Below are positions 1 to 8,248 of a DNA stretch of 64,000 bases, one piece after another. Origin of the DNA: Clostridiales bacterium (GTDB taxonomy: Bacteria > Bacillota > Clostridia > Oscillospirales > CAG-272). Position 1 is the stretch's first letter, and every line of letters starts with the position of its first letter. Under the pieces are notes generated by a model. The model searched no databases. It worked only from the letters and a program-made list of their open reading frames with translations, and was not told where the DNA came from. The stretch is taken from positions 156,527 to 220,526 of the forward strand of contig JAAVZO010000001.1 in assembly GCA_022791685.1 (NCBI GenBank). The letters are read 5' to 3'. Position numbers and translations under genes: made by a program.

Positions 1-465
1 AGTATAATCACTCCGGTAGTGGACAGAATAGTAATAGTCGGTGCTAAAGAAATTCCGGAGGCAGTGCCTACTGGAACATACATCTGGCCATGTGAAGTTA
101 CTAAGGGAATATCCTCAGGCTACGGCGGACGTGATCTGTATGGTTCATATGATTTCCATCTTGGTATAGATATCCCCGGAACAGACAGAACAGCTATAAA
201 CGCCGCTGATGGCGGTGAAATTATCTGGGCTGGATTCACTCCGTCATACGGTTATAGTGTGCGCATTCAGCATGACGATAACTATGTTACCCTCTATGCG
301 CATATGGAAGAATTACTGGTATCAGTTGGCGATATGGTATATCAGGGGCAGCAAATCGGTTATATGGGACACACTGGTGCTGCATATGGAACTCACCTTC
401 ATTTTGAAGTACGCATAGGAAGTCTTACCACCGATCCAATGAAATATCTCCCCGCACTTGACTAA
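1..465 (+). CDS. M23 (LytM-type) peptidase, C-terminal part, cut by the window edge
   Basis: The frame is open from base 1, so the gene begins upstream and only the last 154 codons are seen. The first residues (ITPVVDRIVIVGAKE) resemble the end of a G5-type wall-binding domain. They are followed by a complete LytM/M23 zinc endopeptidase domain with the HLGID (HxxxD) and HLHFEV (HxH) metal-ligand motifs, so the enzyme looks active. M23 enzymes cut peptide cross-links of peptidoglycan outside the cell. The GTG at base 19 is an internal valine, not a start. A strong terminator follows 20 bp after the stop. The catalytic assignment is firm; the missing N-terminus (signal peptide, further repeats) cannot be judged. 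Confidence 0.85.
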   Translation, partial: SIITPVVDRIVIVGAKEIPEAVPTGTYIWPCEVTKGISSGYGGRDLYGSYDFHLGIDIPGTDRTAINAADGGEIIWAGFTPSYGYSVRIQHDDNYVTLYAHMEELLVSVGDMVYQGQQIGYMGHTGAAYGTHLHFEVRIGSLTTDPMKYLPALD

Positions 466-484
466 CAATAATAAACATATTCGC

Positions 485-516
485 AAGAACCGTCACATAT
501 TCGTGACGGTTCTTTT
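485..516 (+). terminator. Intrinsic terminator after the M23 peptidase
   Basis: Perfect 12-bp stem AAGAACCGTCAC / GTGACGGTTCTT with a 6-nt loop, followed by a T-rich stretch. It separates the peptidase from the membrane protein at 548 and argues against starting the latter at an upstream TTG (458), which lies before the hairpin. Confidence 0.9.
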
Positions 517-547
517 ATATTTTCTGAAAGGATTTATATTACAGCCA

Positions 548-1279
548 ATGAAAAAATTATCGCGTACTGCACTCATCAGCGTTTATATTATAATACGCGC
601 AATTATTCTGATAAGCGGAATCCGTGCATTTCTGGAAGGACACATATACGCGTCTTTTCAATGCCTTCTGACACTTCTGCTTTTGTTTTTGCCAAGCATA
701 CTCGACCGCCGCTTTAATATTGAACTTCCAAATGCGCTCGAAATTTCAGTGATACTGTTTATATTCGCAAGTACTTTTCTTGGTGAGGTACAGGGGTATT
801 ATGAGCAATTCCCTTTATGGGACTCCATGCTGCACACTGTATCTGGATTTTTGACGGCAGCAATCGGATTTTCGCTCATTGATATTCTAAACCGCAGCGA
901 ACACACTAAGTTTACACTTTCGGTCGGATTTTCAGCACTGTTTGCCTTTTGTTTTTCGATGACGGTCGGAGTGATATGGGAGTTTTATGAATTCGGAATG
1001 GATATGCTCTTCTCGACTGATATGCAAAAGGATGTGTTTATTAACAGCATAAGCTCTGAACTTATCGGCAGCGGGAAAGTCTATGTTGAATCAGCTATGC
1101 TCAATGGGAATCAGCTTCAAGGTTGGCTTGATATTGGATTGATCGACACTATGAAGGACCTAATTGTTTGTGCAGTTGGTGCCATTGTATTTTCAATATT
1201 TGGAATTATATACCTCAAAACCCGTGAATCTGGGTGGGTACAGCATTTTATGCCTCGAAGCAAAAAGCAAAAGCCGTGA
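548..1279 (+). CDS. Multi-pass integral membrane protein, YjdF/DUF2238-like
   Basis: 243 residues with about six hydrophobic segments. The central signature is LWDSMLHTVSGF, and later a membrane segment ends in VIWEFYEFGMD, which resembles the H...G and WE-x-x-E(F/W) motifs of the YjdF (DUF2238) family of bacterial inner-membrane proteins. The family has no established biochemical function. The ATG at 548 is chosen because the open frame upstream to a TTG at 458 runs through a terminator; AAAGGA lies about 15 nt before the ATG, a weak match. No partner gene is evident: a promoter for the next transcript lies 60 bp after the stop. The family assignment is from motif memory and is moderate. Confidence 0.6.
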   Translation: MKKLSRTALISVYIIIRAIILISGIRAFLEGHIYASFQCLLTLLLLFLPSILDRRFNIELPNALEISVILFIFASTFLGEVQGYYEQFPLWDSMLHTVSGFLTAAIGFSLIDILNRSEHTKFTLSVGFSALFAFCFSMTVGVIWEFYEFGMDMLFSTDMQKDVFINSISSELIGSGKVYVESAMLNGNQLQGWLDIGLIDTMKDLIVCAVGAIVFSIFGIIYLKTRESGWVQHFMPRSKKQKP

Positions 1280-1337
1280 TATTGCACAAATAAATCATAT
1301 ATAATTGTTGCAATATCACAAATTTTCATTGATACAA

Positions 1338-1366
1338 TTGACAATAAGCAGATTGAGTGATATAAT
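1338..1366 (+). promoter_or_regulatory. Promoter for the solute-binding lipoprotein
   Basis: TTGACA (1338-1343), a 17-nt spacer and TATAAT (1361-1366), with TG one base before the -10. The predicted start near 1373 gives an unusually long (about 300 nt) leader before the gene at 1671. Confidence 0.8.
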
Positions 1367-1670
1367 ATACTATAATAACTAATGTTAAGTGCTGCTTTAT
1401 AATTGAAAGTTGCTTTTTAGATACTAATATTTAAGAATAACATTCTTAGTAAGGTAAAGTATAATTATTAAACATTCTATATCAGTACTCAATTTATATA
1501 GTAGTATTGGTAGAATCTCCCCCCCCCGGAACTAACATTTCCGGCAAGATCCCCTCCACAATTGAAAAGACAACTGTAATGTTAAAAATTTGTTTTAAAA
1601 CAAGAATCACATTTTATATTAAACCATAAATTCAAAAGATAAATATAATTAAAATTTTGAGGTACTTATT
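1367..1670 (+). other. Long AT-rich 5' leader with a C9 run and a small hairpin
   Basis: No reading frame is supported here. The leader contains AAGAAT-aac-ATTCTT and, at 1519-1527, a run of nine C directly followed by the inverted repeat CCGGAA / TTCCGG. A ribosome-binding sequence GAGG lies about 8 nt before the ATG at 1671. No known riboswitch is recognised. The C9 run is one of four such runs in the window (see findings). Confidence 0.5.
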
Positions 1671-3164
1671 ATGAAAATGAAACGCATTATATCTTGGCTT
1701 ATCCTTGCTGCATTGGCAGCTTCAGCAGTGTCCTGTGGTAATAACACAGACACTCCGAACAATGAAACCTCGAACGGGGGGGGGTTGAACGATTCAGATA
1801 ACACAAGTGAGGCTGAATCGACCGGTCGCGATTCAGTCAGCGATGGTCTTCCGAGCAAGAACTACAACGGTGCGACCTTCACTATACTCGACAGAACTGA
1901 GTATAAGTACGAGTTCCAAGCTGAAGAAGAGACCGGCGACTTATTGAATGACGCGGTATACAAACGCAATTTAGCGGTCGAGGAAAGATTTAATGTAAAA
2001 ATCGAAACCTTCACACTTGATTCCGAATGGGGTGCTCAGGCTACACAGTTCAATAATACTCTGCGCTCCTCTGTAATGTCAAGTGACAGCGCATTCGATT
2101 TAGTTGCTGGATACGCGGCTACTATCCCAGGACTCGTATCGGACAATATTTTCTTCAATTGGAACGACCTCGACTATGTAGATTTTTCAAAGCCGTGGTG
2201 GTCTGAGCTTGTCTCCGAAGAACTCACCATCAACGACAAGATGTACATGATAACAGGTGACCTTTCGCTTGCTCTATGGAAAGGTATGAACTGCATATTC
2301 TTCAATAAAAAGCTCGCTGACAACTACAAAATTGAGGACCTTTACGGCATTGTCAACGACGGTAAGTGGACATTTGACACACTCTCCAGCCTGACTAAGG
2401 ATGTATATCAGGACATTGATGGTGACGGAAAACAGTCAGATGCAGATTTCTACGGTTTGGTACTCGGACGCTCTACAGAAATCGACAACTTAAAGGAAGC
2501 ATTCGAAATAAACGTTACTAAGAAGGGCTCTGACGGATTCCCGGAGATTGTGCTCATAAATGAGCGTTCGATCGGCGCTGTCGAAAAGCTTAACTCTTTC
2601 ATCCATGGAAGCAACGGAGCATGGATGCCGGAAGACGACGCGCAGACGAAACAGCGCGTTAAGATATACAACGCATTCTTTGAAGGACGCGCAATATTCT
2701 ATACTGCGACGCTCGGAAAATCGGAAGAACTCCGCGCGATGACCGACGACTTCGGTATCCTTCCATATCCAAAATATGATGAGGACCAGAAGCAGTATCA
2801 TTCGACTTCACTCGACGAGTTCTCACTCTTCCTGATTCCTGTTGACGCGAAAGACCCGGAAATGACCGCTATTATTACCGAAGCTCTCTGCGCTGAAAGC
2901 TACAAGAAAGTCGTTCCGATATTCTATGATACCGTGCTCAAGACTAAAGCTGCACGAGATGTAGACTCGGCAGAAATGGTTGACCTTATCCGTGACAGCT
3001 TAACATTCGATTTTGGCTACGTACATTCCGACGCGCTCGGCGGTGTAGGACACAAATTCGTAAACTGGATTCGTGAAAACAACAACAATATATCGTCCGA
3101 CTATGACGCGAACAAGAACACCTATCTTGAAAAGCTTGATAAAGTGCTTGAAGTTTACAGATAA
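1671..3164 (+). CDS. Extracellular solute-binding lipoprotein (ABC sugar uptake type)
   Basis: 497 residues. The first 22 form a lipoprotein signal peptide ending in the lipobox SAVSC, so Cys22 would be lipidated after Lgt action. A Ser/Asn/Glu-rich linker follows, then a family 1 solute-binding fold. A DIDGDGKQSDADFYG loop resembles the calcium-binding loops common in these proteins. They present carbohydrates to an ABC permease, but no permease or ATPase gene is in the window, so this is an orphan and its substrate is unknown. Codons for GGG at residues 36-38 come from a run of nine G (1776-1784) that is in frame here. It is paralogous to the disrupted gene at 5537-7026, with shared YGLV/YGLA and WND/DF motifs and equal length. 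Confident as to class. Confidence 0.88.
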   Translation: MKMKRIISWLILAALAASAVSCGNNTDTPNNETSNGGGLNDSDNTSEAESTGRDSVSDGLPSKNYNGATFTILDRTEYKYEFQAEEETGDLLNDAVYKRNLAVEERFNVKIETFTLDSEWGAQATQFNNTLRSSVMSSDSAFDLVAGYAATIPGLVSDNIFFNWNDLDYVDFSKPWWSELVSEELTINDKMYMITGDLSLALWKGMNCIFFNKKLADNYKIEDLYGIVNDGKWTFDTLSSLTKDVYQDIDGDGKQSDADFYGLVLGRSTEIDNLKEAFEINVTKKGSDGFPEIVLINERSIGAVEKLNSFIHGSNGAWMPEDDAQTKQRVKIYNAFFEGRAIFYTATLGKSEELRAMTDDFGILPYPKYDEDQKQYHSTSLDEFSLFLIPVDAKDPEMTAIITEALCAESYKKVVPIFYDTVLKTKAARDVDSAEMVDLIRDSLTFDFGYVHSDALGGVGHKFVNWIRENNNNISSDYDANKNTYLEKLDKVLEVYR

Positions 3165-3194
3165 AATTTCGCAAATAAAATTTAAAAATTCCAC

Positions 3195-3223
3195 TTGACA
3201 ATTCCGGTAGGTAGGTGTATAAT
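3195..3223 (+). promoter_or_regulatory. thrS promoter
   Basis: TTGACA at 3195-3200, a 17-nt spacer and TATAAT at 3218-3223. It reads into the T-box leader. Confidence 0.88.
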
Positions 3224-3229
3224 ATTATT

Positions 3230-3510
3230 AGAGGCTAAACGGAAATATTCTGCCTGACCGCATTCCCAGAGAGAGACCGGATTGCTGTGACCGGACTTAA
3301 TGCACTGACAGAATCGAAACCGCCGTTTCGGCTATGACGATATATTGTCGTCGTAGCTGTATGCCGCGCGCAGGAAATGGCGCGCCGTACTCCGGCGTTA
3401 CTCGGATAGGCGGTATATGCTGCCGATAGAGTGAAAAAATCGGGTGGAACCGTGGGAAGATAATCTCACCCCGAAGGTATAAATTTATTTATGCCTTCGG
3501 GGTTTTGTTA
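3230..3510 (+). promoter_or_regulatory. T-box riboswitch (threonyl-tRNA), with terminator
   Basis: The conserved T-box sequence GGGTGGAACCGTGGG lies at 3442-3456 and is followed by a terminator (CCCCGAAGG at 3469-3477 with CCTTCGGGG at 3494-3502, then TTTTGTTAT). Upstream, ATTCTG and CAGAAT can close Stem I, with inner helices GCATT/AATGC and CCGG/CCGG. The ACT at 3304-3306 lies in the expected 3' strand of the specifier loop and is a threonine codon, which fits the downstream gene; this placement is my inference. Uncharged tRNA-Thr should favour the antiterminator and switch thrS on. Confidence 0.9.
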
Positions 3511-3540
3511 TACCCTTTGAAGGCAGGAAAGGTAATTTTT

Positions 3541-5478
3541 ATGTTCAAAATTAAATTTGAAGGTGCTGACGCACTTGAATTCGACGCACCGATCTCGGTC
3601 TATGAAGCCGCAAAGGGTGCAGGACTTACCGATCGCTCCACGCTCGCTGTAAAAGCTGATGGAGAGATCCGTGAGCTTTCGTATGTCATCGACCATGACT
3701 GCGATGCAAAGCTTCTGACCTTTGCTGACGCTGACGGCAAGCACGTCTTCTGGCACACCGCCTCGCATATCCTCGCGCAGGCAGTTAAGCGACTCTATCC
3801 CGAAGCTAAGCTGACAATCGGTCCGGCTATCGAAAGCGGCTTCTACTACGACATCGACAGCGAGGTATCATTCACTCCTGAGATACTCGCAAAGCTCGAA
3901 AGCGAAATGCAGAAGATAGTAAAAGAAAATCTGCTAATCGAGCGTTTCACTCTTCCGCGCGACGAAGCTATCAAATTCATGGCTAAGCGTGAAGAGCCGT
4001 ACAAAGTACAGCTCATCGAGGAGCTTCCAGAAGGTGAGGAGATATCCTTCTATAAGCAGGGCGAGTTTACCGATCTCTGCGCAGGTCCTCACCTCCACGC
4101 TACCGGTTCGGTTAAGGCACTCAAACTTATTCAGTGTACCGGCGCATACTGGAAGGGCGATCAGAGCAATAAACAGCTGCAGCGTATTTACGGTATCGCA
4201 TTCCCGGCTAAGGATATGCTCAAGGAGCACCTTGCACAGGTTGAGGAAGCTAAGAAGCGCGACCACAATAAGCTTGGACGTGAGCTTGAACTGTTTACAA
4301 CGGTTGATGTAATCGGTCAGGGACTCCCTGTACTACTTCCGAAGGGTGCACGCATTATTCAGCTTCTCCAGAGATGGGTCGAGGATGAAGAGCAGAAACG
4401 TGGATATTTGCTTACTAAGACTCCACTTATGGCAAAATCCGACCTGTATAAAATTTCGGGACACTGGGATCACTATAAAGAGGGTATGTTCGTACTCGGC
4501 GACGAGGAAAAGGACAAGGAAGTATTCGCACTCCGTCCGATGACCTGCCCATTCCAGTATCAGGTATTCCTGAACCGTCAGCGTTCCTACCGTGACCTGC
4601 CTATGCGTCTTGGTGAGACTTCAACACTGTTCAGAAATGAGGACAGCGGTGAAATGCACGGACTTATCCGTGTTCGTCAGTTCACGATTTCTGAAGGACA
4701 TCTTATTCTCCGTCCCGAACAGCTTGAAGAAGAATTCAAGGGCTGCGTAGAGCTTGCAAAGCATATGCTCGATACGATCGGACTCGGTGAAGATGTAAGC
4801 TATCGCTTCTCGCAGTGGGATTCTAACGACCGCGCTAAGTATATCGGTACTGAGGAGCAGTGGAATGAAGCTCAGGACGTAATGAAGAAGATTCTCGACG
4901 ATATCGGAATAGAATACGCTATCGGTATTGGTGAGGCTGCATTCTACGGTCCGAAGCTTGATATCCAGATCAGAAACGTACACGGCAAAGAAGATACGCT
5001 TATCACTATTCAGATAGACCAGATGCTCGCTGAAAAGTTCGGCATGGAGTATATCGACGTTGACGGTCAGAAACGCCGTCCGTATATCATCCACAGAACC
5101 TCTATTGGTTGCTATGAGCGTACACTTGCACTGCTTATCGAGAAATACGCAGGTGCGTTCCCAATGTGGCTATCACCGACACAGGTCGCTGTACTTCCGA
5201 TCGGAACAGAGCAGTATGAATACGCTGAGGAAGTAAACCGTAAGCTCGAAGCTGTCGGAATCCGCACATTCCTTGATGAGCGCAACGAGAAGATCGGATA
5301 CAAGATCCGCTCGGCTCAGCTCGAAAAGACTCCGTATATGCTGGTTATAGGCGAAAAGGAAATGAACAGCGGTATGGTCGCAGTTCGTCACCGCAGTGGA
5401 ACAGACCTTGGTGCAATGCCGTTTGATGAGTTCCTCGCAAAGGCGCTGCTTGAGATAAATACTAAAGAGAGAAAATAA
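3541..5478 (+). CDS. thrS: Threonyl-tRNA synthetase
   Basis: 645 residues, the normal length for ThrRS, joining threonine to tRNA-Thr in the cytoplasm. It has an N-terminal TGS domain (about 1-60), then the editing domain with HTASH (HxxxH) and DLCAGPH (the Cys and His that complete the editing site), the class II catalytic core (about 260-530) with MTCPFQ supplying the zinc Cys, EGHL the middle His and IIHRTS the last zinc His, and a C-terminal anticodon-binding domain. The start at 3541 has GAAAGG upstream and gives MFKIKFEG, the usual TGS beginning; an in-frame upstream start would lie in the terminator. It is controlled by the T-box just upstream. Transcription ends at the hairpin at 5484. 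Confidence 0.98.
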   Translation: MFKIKFEGADALEFDAPISVYEAAKGAGLTDRSTLAVKADGEIRELSYVIDHDCDAKLLTFADADGKHVFWHTASHILAQAVKRLYPEAKLTIGPAIESGFYYDIDSEVSFTPEILAKLESEMQKIVKENLLIERFTLPRDEAIKFMAKREEPYKVQLIEELPEGEEISFYKQGEFTDLCAGPHLHATGSVKALKLIQCTGAYWKGDQSNKQLQRIYGIAFPAKDMLKEHLAQVEEAKKRDHNKLGRELELFTTVDVIGQGLPVLLPKGARIIQLLQRWVEDEEQKRGYLLTKTPLMAKSDLYKISGHWDHYKEGMFVLGDEEKDKEVFALRPMTCPFQYQVFLNRQRSYRDLPMRLGETSTLFRNEDSGEMHGLIRVRQFTISEGHLILRPEQLEEEFKGCVELAKHMLDTIGLGEDVSYRFSQWDSNDRAKYIGTEEQWNEAQDVMKKILDDIGIEYAIGIGEAAFYGPKLDIQIRNVHGKEDTLITIQIDQMLAEKFGMEYIDVDGQKRRPYIIHRTSIGCYERTLALLIEKYAGAFPMWLSPTQVAVLPIGTEQYEYAEEVNRKLEAVGIRTFLDERNEKIGYKIRSAQLEKTPYMLVIGEKEMNSGMVAVRHRSGTDLGAMPFDEFLAKALLEINTKERK

Positions 5479-5483
5479 GCACG

Positions 5484-5519
5484 ATAAATCCCGTATTATA
5501 AAAATAATACGGGATTTAT
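5484..5519. terminator. Bidirectional terminator between thrS and the convergent lipoprotein gene
   Basis: Perfect 16-bp stem ATAAATCCCGTATTAT / ATAATACGGGATTTAT with an AAAA loop. T-rich sequence lies on the thrS side; the convergent minus-strand gene ends 18 bp away. Confidence 0.88.
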
Positions 5520-5536
5520 TTATATTATATATTAAA

Positions 5537-7026
5537 TTAGCCAAGCTTACTTACGTCTTCCATGAATTTTTCTATTTCAGCCTCAGCGCCTGACGCATAC
5601 ATAGCATACCAAGTAGAAAATGAGCCGTTGCCATCTCTGACAACACACCGAGGGATCGCATAGAACAAGTTGATCATATTCTCAGAAAATCCACGATAAT
5701 TTATACCAGCATCGTATACAACATTGTCATAAATTATACTCATCATTTCCTTCGAATCTTCATCTCGTGAAAGCTTCTCACCAAGTACAAAATTATAATA
5801 TGCAGGAATAGTAGTATTACCACTATAAAGTGCAAGCAATTCAATGACTTTACTAACCATTTCAGTATTTCCTACAGTTTTAGGCACACACATAAGCCCG
5901 CTCCAGTCATTCGTATGATAAGTCTCCTGCATTTCATCAAGCTTAGGATATGGAAGTATACCAAAATCAACTGTTGTATCACAATATTTATACAAAGTAT
6001 TGAATGAGATCATCTGAAAAAGCGAGCGTCCACGTGAAATATCGAGTCTGTCTTCATCACTGTCTTGAAAATCAAATATATATACATCATTTGATCTGTT
6101 GACAAGTTTATCAAGTTTTTCAATAAGTGTTATAGTACGCTCATTATTGACTGATAATTTCATAGCTCCGCTGCTGTCCTTGCTCATAAGATAGATATCG
6201 CTTGAATAATAGAAGCTATTCCAAAACCAATCATTCTCAGTGGCAAGTCCATACTGATCATTAAAATCAAGCGCACCGTTTCCATCAAGGTCACGAGTAA
6301 CAGCTGAACACATTTCGCTGAACTTATCAATGGTCCATTTTCCGCTTCTGACAAGTTCATATGGATCTTCAATAGAGTATTGCTCGATCATATCTTTATT
6401 GAACAAGATACAGTTCGGGTCGGGCAGCATATAATCCGAAACAGCGTAAAACATATGCCCATTAAGCGATAAATTTTCGTTGCAGTTCTGATTCCAGTAG
6501 CTTCTTGAAAAATCACAGTATTCGAAATCATTCCAGTCATAAAGCATATCTTCTATGACCATGTTATCAATACCGGCAATACAATGGGTCAGCACAAGCT
6601 GATATGTATCATCGCCAGACATAACCGTACTGCGGACATTTTGCGGAACATCATTTATGTAACCGTCAATGATATGTGTAATGTCTACATTAAGGTATTC
6701 CTCGACTTTAACAGTACGTTCATAGATCGCGTCATTCATCGCCTCACCATTTTGCTCATCTGCAAAAAAGTAATTCGAATATAATCCCCAATCTGGAGCA
6801 AAAATGGTAAATTTCTCTCCACCATAATCAGTCCGATCAAATCCGGGGCTAAACTCAACATCACCGGCGACAGTTGTATTTTCGCTTCCAATAGGTTCAG
6901 TTGTTTCTAATAACCCCCCCCCGACTTTGAGCAGGAGACGAGTGAAAACATACCTACGCACAACGAAAGTGAAGTTATCCGCAGCAGCACGTTTTGCGAT
7001 TCTGGACCAAACGAATAATTTTTCAT
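5537..7026 (-). pseudogene. Extracellular solute-binding lipoprotein, frameshifted at a G9 tract
   Basis: Reading from the ATG at 7026 (GGAGG 7 nt upstream) gives a good lipoprotein signal with lipobox SLVSC, then SKSGGGY and a stop. The rest of the protein is intact in the next frame from just past the nine-G run at 6914-6922 and continues for about 460 residues to 5537. One extra G would join the two parts into 496 residues, matching the paralog at 1671-3164 (497). The body has the same features: LNVDI, YDWNDFEYCDFS and a DLDGNGALDFNDQYG calcium-loop-like motif. As written, no lipidated product is made; internal starts would give a cytoplasmic protein. It could be a phase-variable gene caught in the off state, a consensus error, or a true pseudogene. 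No permease genes are nearby. Confidence 0.85.
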
Positions 7027-7062
7027 TGCTATTCCTCCATAAATATGAAATATTTCACATAT

Positions 7063-7091
7063 ATTATATCGCATTATAACAATTTAATCAA
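7063..7091 (-). promoter_or_regulatory. Promoter of the frameshifted lipoprotein gene
   Basis: On the minus strand: TTGATT (7086-7091), a 17-nt spacer and TATAAT (7063-7068), 37 bp before the ATG at 7026. An intact promoter and ribosome-binding site argue against long-term decay of the gene. Confidence 0.7.
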
Positions 7092-7247
7092 TGTAAAAAA
7101 TAAGTGATTATATGTAAATATCAGTAAATTCGTATTTTAGTGAGAATATTTTACTGTAAAAAGGCAATGTAAGATTTATAGAAATTGGATCTAAATAATT
7201 AACAAAATATCAGTTCCAAAAATTTTTTATTTTTTTTGAAAAACCTA

Positions 7248-7276
7248 TTGACAAATCGATTCGAATGTGATATAAT
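7248..7276 (+). promoter_or_regulatory. tRNA-Glu promoter
   Basis: TTGACA (7248-7253), 17 nt, TATAAT (7271-7276) with an extended -10 TGA. About 36 bases around it are nearly identical to the tRNA-Val promoter at 23740-23768. Confidence 0.88.
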
Positions 7277-7294
7277 ATATATGTTCCGTGGTGA

Positions 7295-7369
7295 GGCCTG
7301 TTGGTCAAGCGGCTAAGACGTCGCCCTCTCAAGGCGAAAACATGGGTTCGATTCCCGTACGGGTCACCA
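7295..7369 (+). tRNA. tRNA-Glu (anticodon CUC)
   Basis: Acceptor GGCCTGT pairs with ACGGGTC, followed by discriminator A and an encoded CCA. The anticodon stem TCGCC/GGCGA encloses the loop CTCTCAA, anticodon CUC, reading GAG. The T arm TTCGATT is intact. Confidence 0.93.
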
Positions 7370-7370
7370 A

Positions 7371-7404
7371 AAACTCCAATGTAGTAAGCATTGGAGTTTT
7401 TTAT
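7371..7404 (+). terminator. Terminator of tRNA-Glu
   Basis: AACTCCAATG / CATTGGAGTT stem followed by TTTTTTATTT, directly after the CCA end. Confidence 0.88.
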
Positions 7405-7419
7405 TTATATTAGCTAAAA

Positions 7420-7455
7420 GAAACAGCACATGACACAAATGTCATGTGCTGTTTC
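7420..7455 (-). terminator. Terminator of the GH32 operon
   Basis: Perfect 16-bp stem GAAACAGCACATGACA / TGTCATGTGCTGTTTC with loop CAAA. It lies directly after the TAG of the isomerase gene on the minus strand and is followed there by TTTTAG. Confidence 0.88.
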
Positions 7456-7456
7456 G

Positions 7457-8248
7457 CTATTTACAATTCGCGATAAGCGCAAGTTTTGCTGCGGCAATTT
7501 CGGATATATCATTAAAGTTGTGATTGTATACCTCGATCACGTATTTTCCGCTATATCCATTTGATTCAATATGCGAAATAATGTTGTCAAGCTCGAGCGT
7601 ACCAGCATACGGAAGTCGGCATTCGCCATCCTTCCAGTCGTTGATATGAACGTGTACGATATCACCACCCATAGCATCGAGCATATCATGTGGATCATAT
7701 CCACCACGTACTGTTTGCTTCACATCGAATACAAAACTGATATTACCTACACCAAATCGCTCATGCAGCTCACGCATGAATTCGGGATCGCCACCACGGG
7801 CACTCGATACGTTTTCATGTGCAAGGATCGTACCCTCACGACGCGCAGTCTCCATCAACATATCGAGCACCTCGCAGTAATTATCCATGCCAAAGAATGG
7901 CGCGCGCGTCGCGTCACCGTGGAACACAGTAAACTTCGCTCCAAGATAAGCCGCCGCATGGAAATATTTCTTATAAAACTCCGCCGACTCGGCGGCTCTT
8001 TTTTTGTATGCAGAGAAAAACAACATATACTCATACCCTGACGTAAATGGGTGTATTGATGTTATTATCGTTCCAGTATCGCGGCAATGCTCAGCTATCC
8101 GCCTTAAATATGGCTCTTCAAGCTCAGAAAAGCTGTTCATAAATATTTCAATATTCCTAAATCCAAGGTCGGTGCATTTCTTAATTGATTCAAAAGTCTC
8201 TCTCGGATAAAAGCAGGCGCTTGAAAGTCCTATACGCGTTTCATTCAT
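7457..8248 (-). CDS. Sugar phosphate isomerase/epimerase (xylose isomerase-like TIM barrel)
   Basis: 263 residues of the AP2Ec/xylose isomerase-like TIM-barrel superfamily. Metal-site signatures are visible in order: HPFTSG, KFTVFHGD, LAHENV, FVFDVKQT and VHINDW. These enzymes epimerise or isomerise keto-sugars or inositol derivatives using a divalent metal. The ATG overlaps the stop of the GH32 gene by four bases (ATGA), so the two are translationally coupled, suggesting a role in handling a sugar released by the hydrolase; the substrate is not predictable. A second member of the superfamily, only distantly similar, is at 24219-25028. A terminator follows at once. Confidence 0.85.
   Translation of the reverse strand: MNETRIGLSSACFYPRETFESIKKCTDLGFRNIEIFMNSFSELEEPYLRRIAEHCRDTGTIITSIHPFTSGYEYMLFFSAYKKRAAESAEFYKKYFHAAAYLGAKFTVFHGDATRAPFFGMDNYCEVLDMLMETARREGTILAHENVSSARGGDPEFMRELHERFGVGNISFVFDVKQTVRGGYDPHDMLDAMGGDIVHVHINDWKDGECRLPYAGTLELDNIISHIESNGYSGKYVIEVYNHNFNDISEIAAAKLALIANCK

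Noticed and set aside
458..547. N-terminal extension of the membrane protein to a TTG at 458
   Set aside because: The frame would run through a clear terminator hairpin and has no ribosome-binding site; the ATG at 548 is a typical start (MKK...).
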